Source: Saccharothrix obliqua (lineage in GTDB: Bacteria; Actinomycetota; Actinomycetes; Mycobacteriales; Pseudonocardiaceae). Taken from it: a stretch of DNA of 64,000 bases. Numbering within the stretch: the stretch's first letter is position 1; every line of letters begins with the position of its first letter. A program made the translations under genes and the position numbers. Location of the stretch: assembly GCF_019375475.1 (NCBI RefSeq), contig NZ_JAHXGQ010000010.1:124001-188000 (forward strand), given 5' to 3'. The notes under the pieces are model-generated. The model had not been told where the DNA came from. It worked only from the letters and a program-made list of their open reading frames with translations, and searched no databases. Below, piece after piece: positions 23,647 to 32,192 of the stretch.

Positions 23647-24711
23647 TCAGGACTCCTTGCAGAACTCGCCGATCGGGATGCCCACGTGCCGCTGGTCGGT
23701 CGCGATGTGGCCGAGCAGTTCGTCACCGGGGCGCAACTCGGTGACGTTGAGCACCTTCCCGCCCGGTCCGAGGACCCGGACGTGCCAGTCGTCCTGCACG
23801 GTCAGGCTGACCTCCACGCCTTCCGGCGAGTGGGCGGTGATGGTGAGGATCGGCCGCGACTCCAGCTTCGCCCGGCCCACCGTCAGCTTGCGCGTGCGGC
23901 CCGCCGAGTCCACCGCCAGCACCGTGCTGCCGGAGCGCAGTTCCGACAGGTAGTTCGTGCGGTTGTCCGGCCCCAGGACGTACGAGTGCAACGCGCCCGC
24001 GTTAACCCGGAACGGCCGCGTCGGCATGTAGGGCAGGGGATGCGTTTCGCTACAGCACAGGATGAAACCCGACGAGTAGGAACCGACCAGGATGCCCTCG
24101 TCCTCGCGGAAGTGCGAGCAGGTGTCGACGCACACCCGGTCGCCCAACCCGTTGTGCGCGATGCCGTCCACCACCAGCGTGGTCAGCGTCAACGGCGGTG
24201 TGGTGGCCTCCAGCAGGCGGGCGAGCCCGAACACGTCCGCCGCGTCACGGGGTGCGAGCAGGACGCCGTCCGAGCCGTGCTCCAGCACCTCCAGGACGAC
24301 CGCCGCCTCCTCCAGGTCGGCGACCACCGTGACGAGCCGGCCGGGCGACCGGTCGGCCGCGGCGATCACGATCTCCAGCGGGATCTTCGTCGGGTCGGTG
24401 AACGACACCACGGTGTGCTCCAACCGCACCGCCGCATCGCAGGCCAACCGCAACGTGGGGTCGTCGCGCACCTCCACGAACCCCGCCGCGCCCGTGAACC
24501 GCTCCAGGTCCGACACCGGGGACACCACGAGGTGCGGGCTGTCCACGGGTTCCGCCGCGAACAACACCTTGGTCACGGTGGGCGGCAGCGCGTCGAGCAC
24601 CGCCGGGTCGTCCGACACGACACCGGCCAACCGCGCGTGCACCGCCGCGTCCACCACGGACTCGCGGTGTGGTCCGGGGACGTTCCGCAGGTCGATCCAG
24701 GCGAATTTCAC
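23647..24711 (-). CDS. griH: 3-dehydroquinate synthase II family enzyme, 3-amino-4-hydroxybenzoate synthase (GriH) type
   Basis: A 354-aa protein of the archaeal-type AroB-prime family. Signature segments are VVSFTDPTKIPLEIV, GDRVCVDTCSHFRE, GILVGSYSSGFILCCSET and PFRVNAGALHSYVL. In actinomycetes such proteins next to a class I aldolase-like gene are GriH homologues that cyclise the C7 amino-sugar-like precursor to 3-amino-4-hydroxybenzoic acid. The GriI-type gene is immediately upstream and overlaps by four bases (ATGA), which strongly supports the GriH rather than an archaeal shikimate role. The gene symbol is by homology and context. Confidence 0.88.
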   Translation of the reverse strand: MKFAWIDLRNVPGPHRESVVDAAVHARLAGVVSDDPAVLDALPPTVTKVLFAAEPVDSPHLVVSPVSDLERFTGAAGFVEVRDDPTLRLACDAAVRLEHTVVSFTDPTKIPLEIVIAAADRSPGRLVTVVADLEEAAVVLEVLEHGSDGVLLAPRDAADVFGLARLLEATTPPLTLTTLVVDGIAHNGLGDRVCVDTCSHFREDEGILVGSYSSGFILCCSETHPLPYMPTRPFRVNAGALHSYVLGPDNRTNYLSELRSGSTVLAVDSAGRTRKLTVGRAKLESRPILTITAHSPEGVEVSLTVQDDWHVRVLGPGGKVLNVTELRPGDELLGHIATDQRHVGIPIGEFCKES

Positions 24712-25502
24712 GCCAACTCCCAGTGGCTAGGTTCTCGCACGAGGTCCGCGTCCTGTCCGGCGTGGACGACCGAGGCCAGTTCGGCGACCAGGGACATCGG
24801 TGCGGACGAGGTGAACACCCGGCGACCGACCGCCAGGCCCGCGCACCCGGCGGCCATGGCGGCGCGGGCGTCGTCGACGGGGCTGCGGTCGTCCGCCGGT
24901 CCCCCGGCCACCAGGACCGGGATGGGGCAGCTCGCCACCACTTCCGCCATCCGGTCGGGCGGCAGCGCCAGGTTGGTCTTCACCAGGTCCGCACCGAGGT
25001 CCGCCGCGATGTTCACGACGTGCGCCAGCAGCACCGGGTCCGCCGGGTCCCCGATCCGGGGGCCGCGCGGGTAGGCCATCGCGATGAGCGGGACGTTCCA
25101 GGCGTCGCAGGCGTTCCCGACCACCCCGAGGTCCACGAGCTGGCGGTCCTCGGTGTCGGAGCCGATGTTGACGTGCACGCTCACCGCGTCCGCGCCCAGC
25201 CGCAGCGCTTCCTCCACGTCGCCGACGAGCACCTTGGCGTTGGCGTCCGCCGCGTGCGCCGTGCCCGCGCTGAGGTGCACCACGAGGCCGCACCCGCCCA
25301 GCACCACGGGGTCCAGCGCGCGGACACGTCCTTTGTGGACGATCACGGCGTCCGCGCCGCCGACCACGACCGACCTGATGAGGTCCGGCCACCGGTCGCG
25401 CGGCACCACCGGACCATCCGAGACGCTGTGGTCCAGCGGTACGAAGAGGTACCTGCCGTCGCGTGGCCGGGAAAGCCGTCGCAGCCGCAACGCTTTCCTC
25501 AT
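24708..25502 (-). CDS. griI: Class I aldolase, 2-amino-4,5-dihydroxy-6-oxo-7-(phosphooxy)heptanoate synthase (GriI) type
   Basis: A 264-aa TIM-barrel aldolase of the archaeal fructose-bisphosphate aldolase/ADH synthase group. It contains FVPLDHSVSDGP, DAVIVHKG, DAVSVHVNIGSD, LIAMAYPRGP, the Schiff-base lysine region DLVKTNLALP and VLVAGGP. In the grixazone pathway GriI joins aspartate-4-semialdehyde with dihydroxyacetone phosphate to give the C7 substrate for GriH. The ATG at 25502 is preceded by GGGAGGTGGAG. It heads a griI-griH-adenylating gene operon, divergent from a LysR regulator. Confidence 0.88.
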   Translation of the reverse strand: MRKALRLRRLSRPRDGRYLFVPLDHSVSDGPVVPRDRWPDLIRSVVVGGADAVIVHKGRVRALDPVVLGGCGLVVHLSAGTAHAADANAKVLVGDVEEALRLGADAVSVHVNIGSDTEDRQLVDLGVVGNACDAWNVPLIAMAYPRGPRIGDPADPVLLAHVVNIAADLGADLVKTNLALPPDRMAEVVASCPIPVLVAGGPADDRSPVDDARAAMAAGCAGLAVGRRVFTSSAPMSLVAELASVVHAGQDADLVREPSHWELA

Positions 25503-25614
25503 GTCGCTCCACCTCCCGAGGGGGTTTTCCGGCGATGGCCAACAGGACCTCCCGACGATGGCCAAGCAGCAGCGTGGTGGAGACCCGACTCCGGCGGAAA
25601 GGTGGCAGCTGGCG

Positions 25615-25630
25615 ATAACTCCCCAGTTAT
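25615..25630. promoter_or_regulatory. Palindrome ATAACT-CCCC-AGTTAT between griI and LysR genes
   Basis: A perfect 6-bp dyad with a 4-bp spacer in the 251-bp divergent intergenic region, 112 bp from the griI ATG and 123 bp from the LysR ATG. It is AT-rich against its surroundings and contains a T-N11-A arrangement, the general LysR-type binding pattern. It is a likely recognition site of the neighbouring regulator. Confidence 0.55.
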
Positions 25631-25753
25631 GCACCTGTTGGAGCAGCGCGATGCGACAGAGCGTCAGCACCCCCGCCCGGTGATCGGACCCCCGCGCCAC
25701 TCGCGCGGTCGGTGTTTGGCCTCATCCGTTTGCCCTACGCTGCGAAAGTGCGC

Positions 25754-26686
25754 ATGGAGCTGAGACATCTCCACGTGGTGCTGACCGTGGCCGAAGCGGG
25801 CAGCATCAGCCGCGCCGCATCTTCCCTGAAGGTCGCGCAGGCCGGGCTGACCGCGCAACTGCGCCGCATCGAACGCGGCTTCGGTGGTCCGCTCTTCGTG
25901 CGGCGCACGGACGGCGTTGAGCTGACCGAGCTGGGCAGGCACGTCGTGCTGCGGTCCCGGGACCTGGTGGAGCGCTTCGACGACCTGCTGGTGACGGCGC
26001 GCAAGATCGCCGCGGAGGGCGGCAGCCTGGGCGTCCGGCTGGGCGGCGTGACCGGTTCCCTGACCCCTTTGCTGGTCTCGGCCGTGCGCACCCTGCTGCC
26101 GAACCAGCCGCAGACCACCCACGTGGAGCGGAGCTGCGAGGCAGTCCTCGACCTCGTCCGCTCGGGCAAGCTGGACATGGCGCTGGTGGTGGAATTCCCC
26201 CAGAGCCCGCTGCGGTTACCCGAAGAGGTCGAGTGCCGGCCGGTGGTGACCGAACCCGTGCTGGTCGGCATCCCGGCGAACCACCGCCTGGCGACCCGCG
26301 CCGAGATCCGCCTGTCCGAACTGGCGGACGAGGACTGGGCGGTGCCCGAGGAGAACTACGGCGGCGGTCGCCTGCACCTGCACCTGGCCTGCGAGGCAGC
26401 CGGCTTCACCCCCCGCTGCGCGCACTTCGGCGTGGACCCCACGACCGCGGCGGACCTGGTACGAGCGGGCCACACCGTGGCCTGCTTCTTCCCCACCACA
26501 CACGACCTACCGGGAATAGCCTTGAAACCCCTGGTAGGCAACCCCATCCGCCGCAGGGTGCTCTTGGTATGGCAACGAAACCACGCCACAGCGGACTACA
26601 TGGACAACATCCACACAACCCTCCGCCGCACATACCACGACCGCATCACCCACCACCACCCAGCCATAACCGCAGCAGCAAGCTAG
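25754..26686 (+). CDS. LysR-family transcriptional regulator
   Basis: A 310-aa LTTR. Residues 1-60 form the winged HTH (MELRHLHVVLTVAEAGSISR, AASSLKVAQAGLTAQLRRIE, FVRRTDGVELTELG). The rest is a periplasmic-binding-protein-like effector domain with KLDMALVVEFPQ and a tail rich in His and Thr. Divergence from griI and a palindrome between them suggest it controls 3-amino-4-hydroxybenzoate production, possibly responding to that compound. The ATG is chosen over a GTG two codons upstream by fit to the family start. Confidence 0.92.
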   Translation: MELRHLHVVLTVAEAGSISRAASSLKVAQAGLTAQLRRIERGFGGPLFVRRTDGVELTELGRHVVLRSRDLVERFDDLLVTARKIAAEGGSLGVRLGGVTGSLTPLLVSAVRTLLPNQPQTTHVERSCEAVLDLVRSGKLDMALVVEFPQSPLRLPEEVECRPVVTEPVLVGIPANHRLATRAEIRLSELADEDWAVPEENYGGGRLHLHLACEAAGFTPRCAHFGVDPTTAADLVRAGHTVACFFPTTHDLPGIALKPLVGNPIRRRVLLVWQRNHATADYMDNIHTTLRRTYHDRITHHHPAITAAAS

Positions 26687-26741
26687 CCACCCGTCCGTCC
26701 TCGCAGGACAAACCCCTGCTCGCCAACACTCTGCGCCAGCA

Positions 26742-26939
26742 GACACCCGGCCCCGCTGCGTGTCATCCCCGTATGGCCTGCGCGCCAGCGAACCGCGCTC
26801 GTTCCCAGGGCGCAAACACGCACTTCGTTTGCGCCCTGGGAACGAGGGTGGTTGTCTTGACCAGGCCATACGGGGATGACACGCAGCCCGCCCTTCACGT
26901 CATCCTTGGCGGTCTGCCCGTCCGGCGAGGACGCTTTTA
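26742..26939 (+). repeat. Palindromic intergenic element, copy A
   Basis: Outer inverted repeat arms 26755-26780 and 26862-26887 are perfectly complementary over 26 bp (GCTGCGTGTCATCCCCGTAT is the first 20 bases). Inside lie a 17-nt spacer (CGCGCCAGCGAACCGCG), a perfect 20-bp inner stem (26798-26817 with 26827-26846), a 9-nt loop ACGCACTTC and a 15-nt spacer (GGTGGTTGTCTTGAC). A conserved flank, TCATCCTTGGCGGTCTGCCC, leads into a terminator-like hairpin. Copies B and C share this plan. It lies between the convergent LysR and TPR genes and carries no credible ORF. Confidence 0.93.
26919..26939 (+). terminator. Terminator-like hairpin at the edge of element A
   Basis: CGTCC-GGCGA-GGACG followed by CTTTTA. 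The 5-bp GC stem with a short T run could end rightward transcription from the LysR gene. The same hairpin edges copies B and C. Confidence 0.55.
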
Positions 26940-26954
26940 CCCCACCCCCCGACC

Positions 26955-29030
26955 TCACCGAGCCAACGCCTTCAAACACACCTCCAACCGCGCCCGAGCG
27001 TCCACGTCTTCCACAGCGGCCAACACCACGCGATAGTCCGCCGCCGCTTCCCCGAACCGCCCCACCGTCTCGAACAACACCCCCCGGTTGAACCGCACCT
27101 CCGGCCCGTCCGCCAACGCCACCGCGCGGTCGAGGTCCGCCAGCGCCCCACCGACGTCCCCGGCGTCGAACCGCACCTGCCCCCGCAACGCCCACGCCGG
27201 ACCGAACTCCGGGTCCACGCGCAACGCCGCGGACAGCGCTTCCCCGGCGCGACGCGGTTCTCCTCCCTCCGCCAACAACCGCGCCCGAACGCACAACAGG
27301 TGCACGTTGTCCGGCGACATCGCCAGCCCGTCCCGCACGTCTTCCCACGCGCCGTGCGTATCGCCCACCTCGCACCGCAACGACGCGCGGTTCACGACCG
27401 CCGCCAGGTGACCAGGAGCCAGCTCCAGCACCCGGTCGAACGCGGCCAGCGCCCGCCGCACGTCGCCCAGCTCCAACCACGCGTCGGCCAGGTTGTAGTG
27501 CACTTCGGGGAAGGGCGGCGACAACGGCAGCACGCGCGAGAACGCGGCGATCGCGTCCTCCTCCCGCCCCAACTGCCGCAGCAGCACGCCCATGTGGAAG
27601 TGGTGCTCGAAGAACTCGGGCTCCACCTCCGCGTTGGCGGTGTGCTCGGCCAGCGCTTCAACCAACCTCCCGGCCTTCTCCAGCACCAGGCCCCGGTTGA
27701 GGCGCAGCACGGACCTCAGCAGCCGGCGTTCCTCCCGGTGCCGCGCGGGGAGGTCCGTCCTCTCCCCCACTTCGCCCAACGCCTCTTCGACCAACCGCAG
27801 GGCCTCGTCCACCCGGCCGTCACGCAGTTCGACCAACGCCATCCCGTTTCGCGCGAACACCGAGTGGAACGCGCACTCCTCCGGGTCGTCCAGCTCGTCC
27901 GCGAGCACCACCGCCCGGCGCATGTGGTCGCGTGCCAGTGCGTCGTCCGCCGCGTCCCGGACGTGCAGCATCGCCGTCCCGTAGGCGACGCCGAGGCGCT
28001 GCCGGGCTCCGGTGACCACCTTCTCCGCTTCCGCGTACAGGGCGGCGGCCTCCGCGCCGCGACCCACCACGGCCAGCGACGAGGCCGCGGCTTCGGTGAA
28101 GTGCCACCACTCCTCCTCGGCCGACCCGCCTCGCTCGACGACTTCCTTGCCGAGCAACGCCAGTTCCGCCGCCGCGTGGTAGAGGCCGACCTTCCGGCAG
28201 TGCCCCAGCGCGTGCTTCACCGCGCGGACGGCGGCGACCGGGTTGCCTCCCCGCACCGCGTGGAACGGGATCGCGCCCAGCGCCAACGACTGCTCGCCCA
28301 GCGCGTACAGCTCGGCACACCGCGCGTCGTGCCGTCGTGCGCGTTCCTCTTCGCCCAGGAGCGCGTACGAGGCGATCACCGATTCCACGTCGGCGGTGCC
28401 GTCGGAGGTCACGTACTCGACCCCGGCGCACCTCCCGGCGCACTCGCCGACAACGGTCCGCGCGAAGGCCGGCAGCGCGGCGGCCAACGACTCCTCGACT
28501 TCACCGGGCGGGTCCGCCACCGGCTCCGGTCCCGTGCCGACCACCACCGTCAGCCCGGGTATGTCGTGCCGCCGCAGCAGGACCGCGAGGAGTTCCCGGT
28601 CGGTCGGGTCGGCGTGGTGCACGTTGTCCACGTATAAGGCGCGAGGGCCGCCGTCCGGGATCAGCGCGAGGTACGCGCGCAGGAAGTCCGCGATGCCGTT
28701 GGCGATGTTCCGGGTGTGCAGGCGCGGGTAGTACCGCACGCGCCGCTCGTCGGCGACCGCCCACTCCAGGGTGGCCCACGCGGTCGGCACGGACACCGCC
28801 AGCTCCGGCGCGGCGGTGGCCAGTTCGGCGTTGTGCCGGACCGCCAGCTCCGGGTCGCGGGTGAACGCGTCGTCCGCGACGGCCCGCAACACCGCTCCGG
28901 CCGCCGTGTAGGGGCCGCGCAACAGCCGATGCGCGTCGACGGCCGCCAGCAGCGGCGGCAGGTCGAGCTGCCCCAGCAGACGTCGCCGGTCGGCCGCGTG
29001 CGGCGCGCGCAGCCACAGGTGGTCCCCCAT
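26955..29030 (-). CDS. TPR protein with a P-loop-less STAND-type ATPase remnant
   Basis: A 691-aa protein. Residues about 1-180 resemble the ATPase region of LuxR/AfsR-like STAND proteins, with a Walker-B-like ALYVDNVHHADPTDRELL, but no Walker A motif is present; the N-terminus begins directly at LLAAVDAHRLLRGPYTAAG. From about 230 to the end are repeated TPR helices (for example EALAEHTANAEVEPEFFEHH and ALAAFDRVLELAPGHLAAV). There is no HTH. It probably acts as a scaffold or sensor. A 30-codon ORF precedes it by six bases and could be its ligand, leader peptide or coupled partner. The role is unknown. Confidence 0.8.
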   Translation of the reverse strand: MGDHLWLRAPHAADRRRLLGQLDLPPLLAAVDAHRLLRGPYTAAGAVLRAVADDAFTRDPELAVRHNAELATAAPELAVSVPTAWATLEWAVADERRVRYYPRLHTRNIANGIADFLRAYLALIPDGGPRALYVDNVHHADPTDRELLAVLLRRHDIPGLTVVVGTGPEPVADPPGEVEESLAAALPAFARTVVGECAGRCAGVEYVTSDGTADVESVIASYALLGEEERARRHDARCAELYALGEQSLALGAIPFHAVRGGNPVAAVRAVKHALGHCRKVGLYHAAAELALLGKEVVERGGSAEEEWWHFTEAAASSLAVVGRGAEAAALYAEAEKVVTGARQRLGVAYGTAMLHVRDAADDALARDHMRRAVVLADELDDPEECAFHSVFARNGMALVELRDGRVDEALRLVEEALGEVGERTDLPARHREERRLLRSVLRLNRGLVLEKAGRLVEALAEHTANAEVEPEFFEHHFHMGVLLRQLGREEDAIAAFSRVLPLSPPFPEVHYNLADAWLELGDVRRALAAFDRVLELAPGHLAAVVNRASLRCEVGDTHGAWEDVRDGLAMSPDNVHLLCVRARLLAEGGEPRRAGEALSAALRVDPEFGPAWALRGQVRFDAGDVGGALADLDRAVALADGPEVRFNRGVLFETVGRFGEAAADYRVVLAAVEDVDARARLEVCLKALAR

Positions 29031-29036
29031 GCCGGG

Positions 29037-29129
29037 TCAGCCGGCCAGTACCGGGACCGGCCGCGCGCCGGCGGCCAACCGCACGGGACCGGACACCCTG
29101 ATCCGGATCTTCTTCATCTTCGGCGGCAC
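29037..29129 (-). CDS. Candidate small peptide, 30 aa, upstream of the TPR gene
   Basis: A 30-codon frame starting at a GTG preceded by GGAGGT four bases upstream and stopping six bases before the TPR gene ATG. The product begins MPPKMKKIRIRVSG and ends ARPVPVLAG: a very basic first half and a neutral, Pro/Val/Gly-rich tail. No family was recognised. The tight spacing and good ribosome site suggest translation. It could be a secreted peptide, a RiPP-like precursor or merely a coupling leader. Confidence 0.45.
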   Translation of the reverse strand: MPPKMKKIRIRVSGPVRLAAGARPVPVLAG

Positions 29130-29451
29130 GGTGACCTCCACGGAAAGGGGAAGCGGAGTTCCCGACTTTAGTGCGCGAAATCGGGAAAGGCAGCTCCGGG
29201 TCGCCCGTCCGAGCCCGATCCATAAGCACCAGGAATTAGTCCGAATGCCGCAGCGCGTGGCCGGGAAGTCGAGTCCGCGCGCCCGCGCGGGCGAGGGCGG
29301 GGATCAAGAAGGGCTATCGCTCGCGGCCCGTTGGCGCAGGTTCCGCGCCGAGGCGGGTGCGGGTGAGGTAGGGCACAGCCCCGCGGACCACCCCACGACC
29401 CCGACGCCGCTCCGGCCGGAAGACCGTTTCCGCCCAGGTAGGATTTCGTGC

Positions 29452-30843
29452 GTGCAAATCGATCCGTCCGAGATGGAGATCGCCCTGCGAGTGCTCGCCC
29501 AGGCGGAGGAACTGCCCACCGAGCACCCGGACGTCGTAGCCATCCGCCGGGCCACGTCGAGCATCTACAAGTCGGTGCGCAAGCGCCGCAAGGCGGCCCG
29601 GCGCGAGGCCGTCACGACCGCCGACCGCGCCGTGATCGAGGCCACCGCGACCGGTTCGCCGACGCGGGTCGACGACGAGACGCGGGGAATCCTGCTCAAG
29701 GAGCCGGAACCCGGCGCCGTCGCGGGCACGCTGCTGCGTGCCCGGTCGTGCTACACGTGCAAGCGCCGGTACACCGAGGTCGACGCGTTCTACCACCAGC
29801 TCTGCCCGGCGTGCGCGGCGTTGAACCGGGCCAAGCGGGACGCGTCCACCGACCTCTCCGGCAAGCGCGCGCTGCTCACCGGCGGGCGCGCCAAGATCGG
29901 CATGTACATCGCGCTCCGCCTGCTCCGCGACGGCGCGCACACCACGATCACCACCCGGTTCCCGCACGACGCGGTGCGCCGCTTCGCGTCGATGCCGGAC
30001 AGCGCCGATTGGCTGCACCGGTTGCGCGTGGTGGGCATCGATTTGCGCGACCCCGGACAGGTCGTGCGGCTCGCCGACTCGGTGGCCGCCGCCGGCCCGC
30101 TCGACATCCTGATCAACAACGCCGCGCAGACGGTGCGCCGTTCGCCCGGCTCCTACGCGCCGCTGGTGGCCGCCGAGAGCGCGCCGCTGCCGTCGGGTCC
30201 GCTGCCCGAGCTGGTGACCTTCGGGCACACCGTCGCGGAGCACCCGGCCGCTCTCACCGGGGTGGGTTTCGCCGACGGGATGCCGGACGTGACGGCGCTC
30301 GCCCTCACCGCCGGTTCGGGTGTGATCGACGCGGGCGGGCTGGTGCCCGACGAGGCCGCGGTGAACAGCTGGGTGCAGCGGGTCGAGGAGGTCGACCCGG
30401 TGGAGCTGCTGGAGGTGCAGCTGTGCAACAGCACCGCGCCGTTCATCCTGATCTCGCGGCTGCGGCCGGCGATGGCCGCCGCTCCCGCGCGCCGCAAGTA
30501 CGTGGTGAACGTCTCCGCGATGGAGGGCCAGTTCAGCCGCGCCTACAAGGGTCCCGGCCACCCGCACACCAACATGGCCAAGGCCGCGTTGAACATGCTC
30601 ACGCGGACCAGCGCGCAGGAGATGCTGGAGACCGACGGCATCCTGATGACCGCCGTGGACACCGGTTGGATCACCGACGAGCGCCCTCACCCCACCAAGC
30701 AGCGACTCGCCGCGGAGGGCTTCCACGCGCCGCTCGACCTGGTCGACGGGGCCGCGCGGGTGTACGACCCGATCGTGCGCGGTGAGCAGGGCGAGGACTT
30801 GTACGGCTGCTTCCTCAAGGACTACTCGCCCTCTTCTTGGTAG
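29452..30843 (+). CDS. SDR-family oxidoreductase with N-terminal zinc ribbon
   Basis: A 463-aa protein. Residues about 1-95 are helical and basic. About 98-125 form a four-cysteine zinc-ribbon-like element (CYTCKRRYTEVDAF, then LCPAC). From about 140 a Rossmann domain starts with LTGGRAKIGMYIALRLL and contains DILINNAAQTV (the NNAG motif). In the active-site region NVSAMEG is followed by HTNMAKAALNM, so Thr stands where the YxxxK tyrosine is expected, which seems to be a subfamily trait. GTG start with AGGTAGGA upstream. A nucleic-acid or protein-linked reductase role is possible. The substrate is unknown. Confidence 0.82.
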   Translation: MQIDPSEMEIALRVLAQAEELPTEHPDVVAIRRATSSIYKSVRKRRKAARREAVTTADRAVIEATATGSPTRVDDETRGILLKEPEPGAVAGTLLRARSCYTCKRRYTEVDAFYHQLCPACAALNRAKRDASTDLSGKRALLTGGRAKIGMYIALRLLRDGAHTTITTRFPHDAVRRFASMPDSADWLHRLRVVGIDLRDPGQVVRLADSVAAAGPLDILINNAAQTVRRSPGSYAPLVAAESAPLPSGPLPELVTFGHTVAEHPAALTGVGFADGMPDVTALALTAGSGVIDAGGLVPDEAAVNSWVQRVEEVDPVELLEVQLCNSTAPFILISRLRPAMAAAPARRKYVVNVSAMEGQFSRAYKGPGHPHTNMAKAALNMLTRTSAQEMLETDGILMTAVDTGWITDERPHPTKQRLAAEGFHAPLDLVDGAARVYDPIVRGEQGEDLYGCFLKDYSPSSW

Positions 30844-31253
30844 TCGGGCCGAGCGGGCCGGGCAGGACAGGACTGGGCGAGGCCGCCGGGCGGGGCCAAG
30901 CCGGGTCGGGCGGAGCGAGCCGGGCGGCGTGGGCGAGCCAGTCGGATCGGGCGAGGCGGGGTCGGGTGCCGTAGGACGAGCCAGCCGGGTCGGGCGAGGC
31001 GGAGCGGTCGGGGCCCGACCGAACCCAGGCCGAACCAGGCCGAGCAGAGCCACCGCGAGCCCGATCGGCCCACCCCGAACCCGAAACCCGAACCCCCCGT
31101 GACCCCGCCCTCGCCGGGAAGCGGCAACCGCGCTGCGCCATCCGGGTGCGGCGGTTAACGAACCGCGTCACGTGTGCGACTCTCCGTCGGTAGGCTGGTC
31201 CGATCACCGGTCGTGGGGGTGGGTGTGGTGCGCGAGCGATCGCGGCGGGTCGC
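30844..31253. other. Intergenic GC-rich low-complexity stretch
   Basis: About 410 bp without a supported gene. The first 270 bp consist of imperfect repeats of GGGCGAGCCGGGCGG-like units. Frames through it are low-complexity on both strands. The last 100 bp should hold the promoter of the ATPase pair, but no clear hexamers were recognised. Confidence 0.6.
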
Positions 31254-32192
31254 ATGACCACGCCTCGTCGTCCGATGAACCCGTTCCCCCTCCCCGGCTG
31301 GGAGAGCACGCCGATGCGCCCGCTGCGGCCGTGGGAGCGCAAGACCCACCGCGACTACTACGTGGACGTGGACGGCGCCGAGAGCGCGTTCCAGGAGTTC
31401 CAGCAGGAGGTCGGCGACCTCGGCGGCGTGCTGGAGGACGGCCGCCTGGTGCTCGTCACCGGCGAGTCGGGCTGCGGGAAGACGGCCCTGGTGAACCGCT
31501 GCGCCGACTGGGCGGCGGGACGGCTGCGGCAACGCGGGATGCGTGGCGTGGTGGCCGACCTCACCGGGTGCCTGCCGGAGGACGAGGAGCTGTCGATCCA
31601 CGAGCGCATCGTGGAGGTCTGCGACCAGTTGTTCGACAAGCTGGTGGACGCGGAAGCGTTGCGCCCGACCGCCGCCGAGGCGTTGCGCGGCGACCGGGAC
31701 AACCCGCAGCGGATCTTCCCGCGGCTCGGCCAGGCGCTCGCCGAGGACGTGGTGCTGCTGGTGCTGCTGCCGTCGCCGAACGAGCTGCTGGACGAGGTGA
31801 TCCGCTACGCGCGGCAGTTGCGCAGCCCCCGCGTGCTGTTCTTCGCGGAGTCGGCGTTCTTCGACGCGGACGACATCGCGGAACTGGTGCGGCGCCTGGA
31901 GGCGTGGGTGCCGCCGATCACGCTGCTGGTGGGAAAACTGCACGACGGCGATCCGGAGCGGTTCGCGGTGGACCGGCTCGCGCGCCACACCGAAGTGGGA
32001 ATTTATCCACGACTGAGTGATCAGGCGGTCGAATTGCTGAGTCGAATCTGTCAATCGGTCGCCATGCTGCAAAGAATCCTCCACGGCACGTACGAGCGGA
32101 AGCTCGCGGCGGGCTTAAGCTACACCGAAGCCGACCAGGTGACGGTGGACGACATCCGGGCGTACCTCAACGGACTGGGGATGCAGTCATGA
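31254..32192 (+). CDS. P-loop ATPase, first of a pair
   Basis: A 312-aa AAA/STAND-like protein. The N-terminus is Pro-rich (NPFPLPGWE), followed by a DYYVDVDGAESAFQEF helix. A Walker A VTGESGCGKTALVNR lies at about 67-82. A hydrophobic beta strand VVLLVLLPSP stands in the Walker B position, and FFAESAFFD follows, with no clear acidic Walker B pair. The C-terminus is helical. Its stop overlaps the ATG of the larger ATPase by four bases, so the two probably form a complex. Function is unknown; the FxSxx peptide locus begins 3 kb downstream. Confidence 0.78.
   Translation: MTTPRRPMNPFPLPGWESTPMRPLRPWERKTHRDYYVDVDGAESAFQEFQQEVGDLGGVLEDGRLVLVTGESGCGKTALVNRCADWAAGRLRQRGMRGVVADLTGCLPEDEELSIHERIVEVCDQLFDKLVDAEALRPTAAEALRGDRDNPQRIFPRLGQALAEDVVLLVLLPSPNELLDEVIRYARQLRSPRVLFFAESAFFDADDIAELVRRLEAWVPPITLLVGKLHDGDPERFAVDRLARHTEVGIYPRLSDQAVELLSRICQSVAMLQRILHGTYERKLAAGLSYTEADQVTVDDIRAYLNGLGMQS

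Noticed and set aside
26742..26939. Integron attC site or IS200/IS605 end
   Set aside because: No integrase or Y1 transposase is in the window, and the core-site sequences of attC (GTTRRRY-type) are not present at the arm ends.
26770..26960. Short conserved peptides inside the palindromic elements (frames with TRPYGDDTQ)
   Set aside because: The similarity among copies follows from DNA identity of the arms. Frames read across both arms symmetrically, have no ribosome sites, and the inner stem change in copy C follows base pairing, not codons.
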